Source of the DNA: a virus
Reading direction: 5' to 3' (one strand)
IMG/VR virus record: IMGVR_UViG_3300030099_000111
Location: 1 to 50,072 of that record
Length of the DNA stretch: 50,072 nucleotides
The notes beneath the pieces were generated by a model, which saw only the letters and a program-made list of their open reading frames with translations, was not told the DNA's origin and made no database searches. This document shows positions 14,140-21,615 of this stretch, piece after piece. Within the stretch, counting starts at the first letter, position 1. Each line of letters starts with the position of its first letter. The translations under genes were made by a program, and so were the position numbers.

Positions 14140-14740
14140 GATAGTAAACGACTTCATGGCATACGTGGATAACATTGAGAATGTTTACACACAATGCACT
14201 AGTCCAGAGATAGCACACGGTATGACTTGGTATGCAGATGCTAAGTCTAGCGCCTACGAGATATGCGACAAGTATGAACTACCGTTGCACATTGTAGTCG
14301 GTGTTATTTCCGCACTAAGTCCGACTAACAAGTGGGAGATAAACCTACGCAATGCTGATGATATGTGCCGTATCTTTACAGACGGTGGCTATATAGAAGA
14401 GTGCAAGCCTAGCACGTATAACACAATGCGAGACAAGGCTTGGTCAATACTACAGAGTATGCCACACACTAGTGGAGATGTAGCATTCATACTCAGAGGT
14501 CCAAAAATCACAGACTTCTTTTGGTGTATCTTAGGTGATGACACTTGTGTAATTGATGGACACGCTTGGTGCATTGCTCACAACGATAGACGCAAGCTAC
14601 AAGAAGTACCAAACATAGGTAAAGCATTGCGACAAGACCTACAAGAAGCTTACAGAAGTGTAGGACTAAAGCACAATATGAAAGCATACGAGATGCAAGC
14701 TGCTACATGGTTAGCTTGGAAAAGAATACATAACGTATAG
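14132..14740 (+). CDS. Conserved-type phage protein, possible HhH-GPD-like fold (DUF7178-like)
   Basis: The 202-residue protein has a strong GGGAGG site. It contains ISALSPTNKWEINLRNADDM (about residues 57-76), KAWSIL, GPKITDFFWCILGD and CVIDGHAWCIA (about residues 138-148). The order of helical repeats followed by an Asp in a V-I-D-G-H-A motif recalls helix-hairpin-helix DNA glycosylases and a phage family I associate with DUF7178. It may act on DNA bases, perhaps linked to the methyltransferase in the same block. This is a resemblance, not a proof; the usual catalytic Lys/Asp spacing was not confirmed. Confidence 0.6.
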   Translation: MTKIVNDFMAYVDNIENVYTQCTSPEIAHGMTWYADAKSSAYEICDKYELPLHIVVGVISALSPTNKWEINLRNADDMCRIFTDGGYIEECKPSTYNTMRDKAWSILQSMPHTSGDVAFILRGPKITDFFWCILGDDTCVIDGHAWCIAHNDRRKLQEVPNIGKALRQDLQEAYRSVGLKHNMKAYEMQAATWLAWKRIHNV

Positions 14741-14752
14741 GAAGGATATATA

Positions 14753-14944
14753 ATGCAATTTAAATGTGAAATAGACATGGACAACGATGCATTTGATGAC
14801 GGAGGTGATTATCATCGATTTGAGTTATCTAGAGTGCTTAACAAGGTAGCAAGAGAGTTTTATGAGTTTGGATGCTCTGAACGCACCAAAGCAATTTGGG
14901 ATGCCAACGGTAATAAAATTGGTTCTTGGACAATTAAAGTTTGA
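14753..14944 (+). CDS. Small acidic protein, unknown
   Basis: A 63-residue protein with GGAAGGA upstream. It has an acidic N-terminal segment (DMDNDAFDDGGDYHRF) and a helical middle. No family recognised. It is the third of a run of small early proteins. Confidence 0.6.
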   Translation: MQFKCEIDMDNDAFDDGGDYHRFELSRVLNKVAREFYEFGCSERTKAIWDANGNKIGSWTIKV

Positions 14945-14998
14945 CAACCAAATAAAATTATGATTTAACTAAACTACAAACAGAAAAGGAGACACACA

Positions 14999-15217
14999 AT
15001 GTTTGTAATATTCGCCACTAAGCCACTTAATGATGGTACTAAAGGTTTTCGCTTCAACTTCTTAGGCTACAAAGGTTTGACACGTAAGCGTAAGCATGAC
15101 AGCAGAGGCTACAAGATCAACACCGGTGGTTGCATGACAGCCATACACTTAGGCAAACGCACAGTGTACTTAGAGCATAGCTCTACACCACGCAAGTTGC
15201 GACACTTTGCAGGGTAA
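14999..15217 (+). CDS. Small basic protein, unknown
   Basis: A 72-residue protein with a strong AAAAGGAG site. Short and basic, with GYKGLTRKRKHDSRGYKINTGG and one Cys. It may bind nucleic acid; no family recognised. Confidence 0.6.
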   Translation: MFVIFATKPLNDGTKGFRFNFLGYKGLTRKRKHDSRGYKINTGGCMTAIHLGKRTVYLEHSSTPRKLRHFAG

Positions 15218-15231
15218 AAAAGGATAATCTC

Positions 15232-15423
15232 ATGCAACTAAGAGAGCTAACACAAGCCCTATCTAATGGTGATGATGTACGTTGGAGTAACGATGGTTAT
15301 CATGTACAGTGGGAAACTCTACCAAATGGTGCTGCAATCTGTATAAGATATACAGCCAATGGTTTTGGTGGGGCAATGGCTAACAGTGAAATAAAAGACT
15401 GTTATATAAAGGAAAGCGCATGA
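15232..15423 (+). CDS. Small protein, unknown
   Basis: A 63-residue protein with AAAAGGA upstream. It contains NDGYHVQWETLPNGAAICIRY and a Gly-rich loop (NGFGGAMAN). It overlaps the next gene by four bases (ATGA). Function unknown. Confidence 0.6.
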   Translation: MQLRELTQALSNGDDVRWSNDGYHVQWETLPNGAAICIRYTANGFGGAMANSEIKDCYIKESA

Positions 15424-15566
15424 CTAGATATTACATAGCAACGGTGTCCAGTGATGGACGCCACGCTAACCAACGATGGCTAACAAATATAGATGACTTG
15501 ACTGATGTTATGATACAGTACGTCAATGAAGGATACAGAGTAACTATAGAAGAGGAGATACACTAA
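15420..15566 (+). CDS. Microprotein, unknown
   Basis: A 48-residue protein starting in the stop of the previous gene and ending in TAATG with the next one. AAAGGA precedes the start. It begins MTRYYIATVSSDGRHANQRW and ends with an acidic tail. Its strict coupling on both sides supports a real gene. Confidence 0.6.
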   Translation: MTRYYIATVSSDGRHANQRWLTNIDDLTDVMIQYVNEGYRVTIEEEIH

Positions 15567-15781
15567 TGGCATACAAAAATGAAATATCAGCATACAACGC
15601 AAACTATGGTGGTTTACGTGGTGCAAAGATACTAGAGTTTTACATGGAGCAATGCGACTATGACCCCGATCATTACTGGCCTACGTTTAGGATGCAAAAA
15701 GGTAATGACGTATTTAAGTTTATATTATCGCAAGACCCGGAAGGTAATGGCAGTGGGTTTGCTTTCATAGAGGATGTATAA
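15566..15781 (+). CDS. Small protein, unknown
   Basis: A 71-residue protein with GAGGAGA upstream. It has YMEQCDYDPDHYWPTFRMQKGNDVFKF in the middle, aromatic-rich. It lies directly before the methyltransferase gene. Function unknown. Confidence 0.6.
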   Translation: MAYKNEISAYNANYGGLRGAKILEFYMEQCDYDPDHYWPTFRMQKGNDVFKFILSQDPEGNGSGFAFIEDV

Positions 15782-15783
15782 AG

Positions 15784-16914
15784 ATGAACGTACTAAGTTT
15801 ATTTGATGGTATGTCTTGTGGACAGATTGCCTTAGACAAACTAGGCATACCAGTTAACAAATACTTTGCGGCAGAGATTGACAAGTATGCAATCCAGGTT
15901 GCCAAGAAAAACTATCCTGACATGATCCACTTAGGTGATGTCAAAGAGATAGACCCTAATGAGTTACCGAAAATCGATTTGCTCATTGGCGGTTCACCTT
16001 GTCAAGGATTTTCGTTTGCAGGAAAGCAACTCAACTTTTCTGATCCACGATCACAGTTATTCTTTGAATACGTGCGACTACTCAAAGCACTCAAGCCAAA
16101 GTATTTTTTGATGGAGAACGTTAAGATGAAGAAGGAGAGCATGGATATCATTACTGAGTATCTTGGTGTAGAACCTGTGGAGATAAACAGCAATCTTGTC
16201 TCAGCTCAGAACAGGCGTAGACTTTACTGGACAAACATACCAGTAGACGGATTGCCAGAAGATAAAGGTACAGTTTTAGCTGATATCTTAGAAGATGGAT
16301 TCACAGATCGTGACAAGTCCTACTGCTTGGATGCTAGTTACTACAAGGGTGGTGGTGCATCTAATGTACGGCTGTACTTTGAAAAGAGTAGACGACAGAT
16401 TGTATTCGGATCAGGTGACAACAGACTAGATGTAACAGGTGCAAGGATTGTTAACCGTAGGCTAAACAAGGACGGTAAACGTAAAGACAATGACAAGAGT
16501 ATTAAGCCACAGGCTAGGTTAGAACTACGCAAGGATAACAAAGCAGGTTGCCTTACAACAGTACAGAAAGATTCTGTTGTTGCAAAAACAAACTCAAGTG
16601 GAATGAACATCGTAGGTGAGGCCAACATCAAAGGCAGAGAATCTATACGCAGAGTGTACGGCACAGACGGTAAAGCACCAACATTATTAGCTACTACTGG
16701 TGGTAACACACAACCTAAGATAGCACAGCCTATGACACTTGACGAGGGTACAACATGGCGTAAACTCACTGTGACAGAATGTGAGAGACTACAAACTGTA
16801 CCTGATGGGTATACCTGCGGCGTATCAAACACACAACGCTACAAGATGCTAGGCAACGGATGGACAGTAGATGTAATCAAACATATCTTTGAAGGACTAA
16901 AGGAGACAGCATAA
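15784..16914 (+). CDS. DNA (cytosine-5) methyltransferase
   Basis: The 376-residue enzyme transfers a methyl group from S-adenosylmethionine to C5 of cytosine. Motif I is LFDGMSCGQIAL (residues 6-17), the catalytic motif IV is GSPCQGFSF with Cys73, motif VI is ENV (111-113), motif VIII is SAQNRRRLYW, and the C-terminal motifs IX-X include ECERLQTVPDGYT and MLGNGWTVDVI. The target-recognition region lies between about residues 170 and 310. There is no partner restriction enzyme, so it is an orphan enzyme that probably protects phage DNA from host restriction or alters expression. The gene is in a tight run of small early genes. Confidence 0.93.
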   Translation: MNVLSLFDGMSCGQIALDKLGIPVNKYFAAEIDKYAIQVAKKNYPDMIHLGDVKEIDPNELPKIDLLIGGSPCQGFSFAGKQLNFSDPRSQLFFEYVRLLKALKPKYFLMENVKMKKESMDIITEYLGVEPVEINSNLVSAQNRRRLYWTNIPVDGLPEDKGTVLADILEDGFTDRDKSYCLDASYYKGGGASNVRLYFEKSRRQIVFGSGDNRLDVTGARIVNRRLNKDGKRKDNDKSIKPQARLELRKDNKAGCLTTVQKDSVVAKTNSSGMNIVGEANIKGRESIRRVYGTDGKAPTLLATTGGNTQPKIAQPMTLDEGTTWRKLTVTECERLQTVPDGYTCGVSNTQRYKMLGNGWTVDVIKHIFEGLKETA

Positions 16915-17087
16915 TGAAACTATTTGAGTGTAAGTTAGAAGTGGGTACACTTTATCCAGTTCGTGAAGCAGAAAATGTAGAACAATTTATTGAAGATTTA
17001 ATTGAAGAATATAATGATCAGTGCTTTGGTTTATTTGATATAGATAAGAGTATGATTAAAGATGCAATTTTATCATCGGAAACATAG
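16914..17087 (+). CDS. Small acidic protein, unknown
   Basis: A 57-residue protein whose ATG overlaps the methyltransferase stop (TAATG) and which has AAAGGAG upstream. It is acidic, with EQFIEDLIEEYND. No family recognised. Tight coupling supports translation. Confidence 0.55.
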   Translation: MKLFECKLEVGTLYPVREAENVEQFIEDLIEEYNDQCFGLFDIDKSMIKDAILSSET

Positions 17088-17100
17088 TGGAGGAAGTGTA

Positions 17101-17319
17101 ATGAAAATAATAGTACAAGCAGAACAAAAACTATACATGGATGTAGAAGTAGAAGTGCCAGATGAACTAATAAAATATATTGATAAAGTTCCTAACATGA
17201 CTAATGCTAATATATCTGATTGGATAAATCAAAACTATTGGAACTTTGAATGGTCAGAGTACGACAGTAGTTTAGATTGGACTGAGTGGGAAGAAGTAAC
17301 AGAGAAGGAGACAGCATGA
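17101..17319 (+). CDS. Small acidic protein, unknown
   Basis: A 72-residue protein with GGAGG upstream of the ATG at 17101. It starts with a beta-type stretch (MKIIVQAEQKLYMDVEVEVP) and ends with a Trp/Glu-rich segment (FEWSEYDSSLDWTEWEEV). It overlaps the next gene by four bases. Function unknown. Confidence 0.6.
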   Translation: MKIIVQAEQKLYMDVEVEVPDELIKYIDKVPNMTNANISDWINQNYWNFEWSEYDSSLDWTEWEEVTEKETA

Positions 17320-17666
17320 TGCAACTAACACTAACAATAAACACCAACGCATACCCTGAGTATGACAAGCATCAACTCAATGAGATGCTAGGATTACTCC
17401 CACTATGGGTAGCTGAACACGTAGGCAATGACGATGGCACAGACTTGGTGCAGTTTATGGAAGATCGCTACGGCTTTGGCAGACTGTACGAGTTTGGCGG
17501 TAAGATAAACGAAAATGGTGACTACGTATCTGACTACGATGATGATGCAGATTTGCCATACATTGGTAAAATGATTACTAAGCATGGCTATGCATACTTC
17601 TATACTTATGCTATCATTGCATTACCACAGCCAGACGGTAAACACTTTATAACAAGGATGGACTAA
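17316..17666 (+). CDS. Small acidic protein, unknown
   Basis: A 116-residue protein starting at 17316 after AAGGAG. It contains DGTDLVQFMEDRYGFGRLYEFGGKI and an acidic loop (DYDDDAD). Its stop overlaps the next start (TAATG). It is acidic and single-domain, and its role could be host inhibition, as with many early phage proteins; this is only context. Confidence 0.6.
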   Translation: MMQLTLTINTNAYPEYDKHQLNEMLGLLPLWVAEHVGNDDGTDLVQFMEDRYGFGRLYEFGGKINENGDYVSDYDDDADLPYIGKMITKHGYAYFYTYAIIALPQPDGKHFITRMD

Positions 17667-17839
17667 TGGTTTACATACTAATATGGATGCAACTCTTCAC
17701 AGGACAGACAGTGGAGCATTACCAACTAGGCACGTATGCTACACTGGAGGAGTGTCAAATCGAGATGAGCACAGCAGCCAAGATGGTGACACACAAAGCG
17801 GAGACTGTAGCTTGCCTGGAGGTGGAGGTACAAAGGTAA
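17666..17839 (+). CDS. Small hydrophobic-start protein with two Cys
   Basis: A 57-residue protein starting at TAATG with the preceding gene and ending at TAATG with the next. It begins MVYILIWMQLFTG, then has YATLEECQIEM and a later AC. This matches the plan of the proteins at 5893 and 30247: hydrophobic start, T-x-E-x-C and a second Cys. It may be exported or membrane-attached. Function unknown. Confidence 0.55.
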   Translation: MVYILIWMQLFTGQTVEHYQLGTYATLEECQIEMSTAAKMVTHKAETVACLEVEVQR

Positions 17840-18024
17840 TGTACTTCACACACTACAAAACTAAATACATCCTGTACGATGATATGGGGCGTGTTATAAT
17901 ATCAACTAGAGACAAAAATATTATTAGAAAAACAGCAGAGAGGATCAAGAATGACACCAGAAGAGAGAGCACTGAAGTTCCAAAGAGAGCAAGAAGAAAG
18001 AAAAGCAAGGATAGCAAAAGCTAA
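17839..18024 (+). CDS. Small basic protein, unknown
   Basis: A 61-residue protein starting at 17839 inside the previous stop. It has a beta-type N-terminal half (KYILYDDMGRVIISTRDK) and a Lys/Arg-rich C-terminus. The last 74 bases overlap the start of the next gene in another frame, so only one of the two may be fully real in that stretch. Confidence 0.45.
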   Translation: MYFTHYKTKYILYDDMGRVIISTRDKNIIRKTAERIKNDTRRESTEVPKRARRKKSKDSKS

Positions 18025-18229
18025 AAAAGGTATGCTTGATAGTCAGATAAAAGCTATAGAAAACTATCACAACAATATGCGTCACATACTCAGCGATGTA
18101 GAAGAGATGAATGACTTGTGGCTATCTCAGATTAGAGATATGAGTAAGGCTTGGTACGAGATAGGCAGAGAGTTTGATCTAGACAACAGTTCATTTTGGG
18201 AATGGCAGAATAAACAAGATGGACAATAG
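17951..18229 (+). CDS. Helical protein, unknown
   Basis: A 92-residue protein with GAGAGGA upstream. It has a charged helix (TPEERALKFQREQEERKAR) and a second helical half rich in Trp. It overlaps both neighbours. Function unknown. Confidence 0.5.
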   Translation: MTPEERALKFQREQEERKARIAKAKKGMLDSQIKAIENYHNNMRHILSDVEEMNDLWLSQIRDMSKAWYEIGREFDLDNSSFWEWQNKQDGQ

Positions 18230-18416
18230 TGTAAGACAGGAGGCACAAGCCCAAGCAGAGCAAGCGTATGATTTGTTTATACTGTGGAGTAAACGCACAG
18301 TGTATGCTATCATTGCTACTCTGCTACTGCTGGCAAGCTGCGACTTTGGCACAGACAAGGAGACAGGCAGTCAGTACAACGGTGCAGTGTATGCACCACG
18401 TAACATAGGAGAGTAA
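18219..18416 (+). CDS. Small membrane protein, possible lipoprotein
   Basis: A 65-residue protein with a hydrophobic span at about residues 28-40 ending in LLLLASC, which has the form of a lipobox. The N-terminal part before it is about 25 residues, longer than usual for a lipoprotein signal. After Cys the tail is short and polar. It may be a lipoprotein or a one-span membrane protein, perhaps active in superinfection exclusion or lysis; unproved. Confidence 0.5.
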   Translation: MDNSVRQEAQAQAEQAYDLFILWSKRTVYAIIATLLLLASCDFGTDKETGSQYNGAVYAPRNIGE

Positions 18417-18418
18417 CA

Positions 18419-18550
18419 ATGTCAGAAGTAGACAGTTTATTGAGGAGAATACAAGCAGCAGAAGATAAGATAGAAGCTATTCAAGATAGAATAGATAGAT
18501 TAGAGAAACACATGAAAGAGCTAAGACTAAAGGTGGAGAATAAGAAATGA
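18419..18550 (+). CDS. Coiled-coil microprotein
   Basis: A 43-residue protein with AGGAGAG upstream of the ATG. Nearly its whole length is a Glu/Lys/Arg heptad coiled coil (IQAAEDKIEAIQDRIDRLEK). Its stop overlaps the next start (ATGA). Function unknown. Confidence 0.55.
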   Translation: MSEVDSLLRRIQAAEDKIEAIQDRIDRLEKHMKELRLKVENKK

Positions 18551-18642
18551 TACCTACGACACTTAGAGAATACATATGGTTCATGCATCACTACGACATA
18601 GTATGGACACCAAGCAATGAAGAAGAGGAGCCACCGTTTTAA
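18547..18642 (+). CDS. Microprotein, unknown
   Basis: A 31-residue frame coupled at both ends (ATGA and TAATG). It starts MIPTTLREYIWFMHHYD and ends in an acidic Pro tail. Its size makes it uncertain; the coupling supports it. Confidence 0.4.
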   Translation: MIPTTLREYIWFMHHYDIVWTPSNEEEEPPF

Positions 18643-18758
18643 TGCAACCAGGAACACAGATTATTATACCATTCGTACTAGCCTACATTGGAGGCTTCAT
18701 ATATTTTTTAGTAAAAGGCTATCGTAATGCTGATGACAAAAGAAAAAAAGATATTTAA
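18642..18758 (+). CDS. Single-span membrane microprotein
   Basis: A 38-residue frame with one hydrophobic span (about residues 7-24) and a basic tail (YRNADDKRKKDI). It starts in the previous stop and overlaps the integrase start by 32 bases. Function unknown. Confidence 0.45.
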   Translation: MQPGTQIIIPFVLAYIGGFIYFLVKGYRNADDKRKKDI

Positions 18759-19647
18759 GAAAAACAAAAGCTACAGAATAGAGGAGATCATAGGTTACTA
18801 CATAAAGTCAGATGCATTTTGCAAGCTAGGATCTGCATCACAGAAAGATTATCACGACTGCTTAATGGTTATTGATGGTGACATAGGTGGTATAAACATA
18901 CGCAGACTAGACGTACAAAACATGCAATCGCTGTATAATTTATGGCTAGGTAGAGGTATCTACAGAGCTAACAAGATAGCTGCGATCATGTCTATACTTA
19001 TCAACTGGGCTAAGAAGAATGGCATTAGTATGGAGAACCCTATGCCACTGCTTGATAAGACACCCAACCCACCACGCAAAGTAATGTGGGAGCCAGAGCA
19101 AGTAAACCAGTTCTTACACACAGCATACAGCGAGTGGAAGTGGCGTAGCATTGGCTTGATTGTGCAGATGGCTTACGAGTGGGGGCAGCGAGTAGGTGAC
19201 ATGCGTATGCTTACGTGGGCAGCTATCAACTTTGACAAGAAGCGTTGCGACTTAGAGCAGAGCAAGCGTGGAGCAGAGGTGCATCTACCTATCAGTGATC
19301 CATTGATGCATGTGCTCAAGCAACAACACGAAACGTTTGGCTTTCAGTGTTTAGTGACACCACAGGTTTACCCTAGTGACGGTGCATACAAACCCTACAG
19401 CAAAGAGATGCTACACGTTTATGTCAATGCAATACTAGAAGCTGCTGGACTACCTCGACACCTCACAGCTATGGACATGAGGCGTACAGCTATCACTGAG
19501 ATGGTAGAGGCTGGTGTAGATATAACACAGATCAAACAAGTAAGTGGACACACTAACATAAATAGCTTGACTCCTTATATCAAACACACGTACACCGGTG
19601 CATCAGAAGCATTAGCCCAGCGCCAAGCATTCAAGGATAAGAAATAA
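18727..19647 (+). CDS. int: Tyrosine recombinase (integrase)
   Basis: The 306-residue protein has an N-terminal SAM-like core-binding part (about residues 15-110) and a catalytic domain. Catalytic residues visible are Arg155 (GQRVGDMR), Lys180 (QSKRG), Arg252 (MDMRRT), His275 (SGHTNIN) and Tyr284. The first His of the HxxR box is replaced by Met249. Such enzymes join phage and host attachment sites. No attachment site could be recognised. It suggests a temperate potential, although no repressor is identified. The start could also be the ATG at 18733. It overlaps the primase stop-start by one base. Confidence 0.92.
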   Translation: MLMTKEKKIFKKNKSYRIEEIIGYYIKSDAFCKLGSASQKDYHDCLMVIDGDIGGINIRRLDVQNMQSLYNLWLGRGIYRANKIAAIMSILINWAKKNGISMENPMPLLDKTPNPPRKVMWEPEQVNQFLHTAYSEWKWRSIGLIVQMAYEWGQRVGDMRMLTWAAINFDKKRCDLEQSKRGAEVHLPISDPLMHVLKQQHETFGFQCLVTPQVYPSDGAYKPYSKEMLHVYVNAILEAAGLPRHLTAMDMRRTAITEMVEAGVDITQIKQVSGHTNINSLTPYIKHTYTGASEALAQRQAFKDKK

Positions 19648-20540
19648 TGTTTATAGATATCAATAGTTTAGACATATCTGAGGGTCAAACTATCAGACAG
19701 GACTGCCCTAGATGTAAAGGTAAGAATACTTTCACTGCTACAAAACGTAATGGCTGCATTGCTTACAACTGCTATAAGGTATCGTGTGATGTAGGAGGCT
19801 ACACTAATACAGGCATAGCAAAGGATGAACTAGAGCACTATCTAGTAACACCTCTGATCGAAACAGGTAATATAAACAAGAGGTTAGAGCACTTTGTTTA
19901 TCCAGAACATATAACAACTGACGTAAGTAACAAATATGTAAATAGATTTCGTATGCGCTGGGTAGGCGAGTACGCAAATCCCTTAGAAAACATAGACTTA
20001 CTGTACGATCTTAAAGATAAACGTGCAGTGTTTCCTATCTATAATGATGGACTTATAGTAGATGCAATAGGGAGAGCACTGGACGGTAAGCAGCCCAAGT
20101 GGTTACGCTACGGTGGTGCAGCAGAGTATGCCAAGTATTGCTATGGTGAACCTAACGGTATCTACATTGTTGTAGAGGATGTAATTAGTGCAGTAACTGT
20201 CGCAAAGATATACCCAAATGTCACAGGTTTTGCTTTATTAGGTACAAGCCTGACCGATGCACACAAAGAATGCTTGAGTGATAACGCTAACTATGTTATG
20301 GTTGCACTTGATCCAGACGCACTAAGAAAAACTTTGGTCATGCGTAAGGAGATAGAAGCGTGGTGTGATATACCTACAAGAGCAATAAGATTGCGTGATG
20401 ATGTAAAGTATCAAGACCCAGAAGATATAGAACAGATAGGAGAATGGATACATGTTGCAGAAAAGTCACACAAACAAACAAAATCCAATGGCGAAGGAGG
20501 TAAGACAATCAAAGTACAGACAACAAGTAGTACCCGATAA
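19647..20540 (+). CDS. DNA primase, zinc-finger plus TOPRIM (T7 gp4 N-terminal type)
   Basis: The 297-residue protein has an N-terminal zinc finger with CPRC at 20-23 and Cys42 and Cys47, then a TOPRIM fold with Glu177 (VVEDVISAV) and Asp222-x-Asp224 (ALDPDAL). This is the primase half of a T7-type primase-helicase; the helicase is a separate gene at 21616. It would synthesise short RNA primers at the fork. The C-terminal tail of about 35 residues is low-complexity and overlaps a small gene in another frame. Confidence 0.9.
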   Translation: MFIDINSLDISEGQTIRQDCPRCKGKNTFTATKRNGCIAYNCYKVSCDVGGYTNTGIAKDELEHYLVTPLIETGNINKRLEHFVYPEHITTDVSNKYVNRFRMRWVGEYANPLENIDLLYDLKDKRAVFPIYNDGLIVDAIGRALDGKQPKWLRYGGAAEYAKYCYGEPNGIYIVVEDVISAVTVAKIYPNVTGFALLGTSLTDAHKECLSDNANYVMVALDPDALRKTLVMRKEIEAWCDIPTRAIRLRDDVKYQDPEDIEQIGEWIHVAEKSHKQTKSNGEGGKTIKVQTTSSTR

Positions 20541-20607
20541 GAAGAAATCTAGACCCCAACGTAAAGACAAACATAAAGGAGCAAGACATGATGTCTCAGG
20601 AGATTAA
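20452..20607 (+). CDS. Small basic protein overlapping primase end
   Basis: A 51-residue frame that overlaps the primase end in another frame; AGGAGA lies nine bases upstream of 20452, and an internal ATG is at 20488. The product is very Lys/Arg-rich (KEVRQSKYRQQVVPDKKK). Similar small basic proteins lie beside replication genes in other marine phages. The gene end overlaps the start of the GIY-YIG gene. Confidence 0.5.
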   Translation: MLQKSHTNKQNPMAKEVRQSKYRQQVVPDKKKSRPQRKDKHKGARHDVSGD

Positions 20608-21112
20608 CCCAAGAACAGGTAAGCCATACTACTATCAAGAAGGTAACAGCGCAGAGATACAAAGGAAGAGAAACAAAAAAAGTAATCCCAATCGTATGTA
20701 TGTTGATGGTAAATATATTAAAGATTCACATCCTCTACACAAACCTGGTAAATATTCATCATTTGGTGATGCTGCATTTACTGCTTTACAAAAAGATAAA
20801 CAGGTAAAAGAAGGTTATGTCTACGTTATTACTAACCCAGCTTGGCCTGAGTGGGTCAAGATAGGTATGGCTATAGATGCAGAGGATAGACTTAACGGTT
20901 ATCAAACTAGTTCACCTATGCGTGACTACCAGTTAGTCCACGCTATAGCGACACCTGACAGAGCTAGAGCAGAACGTGTAGCTCACAAAGCTGCCGCCCT
21001 GTGTGGCGAGAGACAAGGTGAGTGGTTCAAGATAGCAAACGAAGAAGCTGTGACAATATTGCAACACATAAAGGAAACTGAAGATGGACAAAAAAGAGAG
21101 TCAACTAACTAA
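20588..21112 (+). CDS. GIY-YIG-type protein (T5orf172-like)
   Basis: The 174-residue protein has AAGGAG upstream. The C-terminal half carries YVYVITNPAWPEWVKIGMA (from residue 77) and Arg101, the pattern of the T5orf172/MUG113 branch of the GIY-YIG nuclease superfamily. The N-terminal 70 residues are basic and may bind DNA. It could be a nuclease acting in replication, recombination or host DNA breakdown. No catalytic Glu was firmly placed (Glu145 or Glu130 are candidates). Confidence 0.75.
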   Translation: MMSQEINPRTGKPYYYQEGNSAEIQRKRNKKSNPNRMYVDGKYIKDSHPLHKPGKYSSFGDAAFTALQKDKQVKEGYVYVITNPAWPEWVKIGMAIDAEDRLNGYQTSSPMRDYQLVHAIATPDRARAERVAHKAAALCGERQGEWFKIANEEAVTILQHIKETEDGQKRESTN

Positions 21113-21314
21113 AGATATCTATCGTATGATAAGAACTCTCAGCGCAAAGACGCTATCTAAAACTCAACGCAGAAGTATTGAGGAAGACGTAGCGTACAAG
21201 CAAAAGAAACTACAAGATCATATGGGCGTAAAGACTTTTATACGCCCTATGAACAACATGGAACGTAAAGCTGCAGCAGAAAAAAGAAAAGCTAATAGCA
21301 ATGAGAAGATATAA
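21084..21314 (+). CDS. Small basic helical protein, unknown
   Basis: A 76-residue, Lys/Arg-rich, helical protein that overlaps the GIY-YIG gene by 29 bases and the next gene by 14. It contains RTLSAKTLSKTQRRSIEEDV. Function unknown. Confidence 0.5.
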   Translation: MDKKESQLTKDIYRMIRTLSAKTLSKTQRRSIEEDVAYKQKKLQDHMGVKTFIRPMNNMERKAAAEKRKANSNEKI

Positions 21315-21462
21315 AGAAGTAAAATGTGATATATGTGAAGAGTACTTCGACACAACTAAATACACATCATGCCCAAAAGAATCCTGTAAGTCAGTTCAGG
21401 ATGGTTGGGAAGATGAAACGTCAACACAAATACAACAGACAAGCAGAGGATTTAACAGGTGA
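21301..21462 (+). CDS. Small zinc-ribbon-like protein
   Basis: A 53-residue protein with CDIC at residues 9-12 and a C-x4-C pair (CPKESC at 24-29), a likely metal-binding ribbon. It overlaps its neighbours at both ends. It may bind nucleic acid. Function unknown. Confidence 0.55.
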   Translation: MRRYKEVKCDICEEYFDTTKYTSCPKESCKSVQDGWEDETSTQIQQTSRGFNR

Positions 21463-21605
21463 GCGAACAATATTGTACAACTAAAGGTTTAGGCTGGGCA
21501 TTTTTAATCTGTGCTTTTTTTATAATAGGCGTACCTATACTGATGTGGTTGGCTGTAGAAGGATCAGATTGGTATGAGATATTTAAAATGATGAATCCCA
21601 TTTAA
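21459..21605 (+). CDS. Single-span membrane microprotein
   Basis: A 48-residue frame with a GTG start inside the preceding stop and AGAGGA upstream. One hydrophobic span (about residues 11-33, AFLICAFFIIGVPILMWLA). It lies 10 bases before the helicase. Function unknown. Confidence 0.45.
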   Translation: MSEQYCTTKGLGWAFLICAFFIIGVPILMWLAVEGSDWYEIFKMMNPI

Positions 21606-21615
21606 GGAGAGTAGA

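Noticed and set aside
16341-16832. 163-codon minus-strand frame opposite the methyltransferase
   Set aside because: The methyltransferase motifs fix the coding strand; the antisense product has no recognisable feature.
17683-17838. Upstream extension of the 17839 gene frame
   Set aside because: It overlaps the coupled 57-residue gene (17666-17839), which has proper TAATG junctions at both ends.
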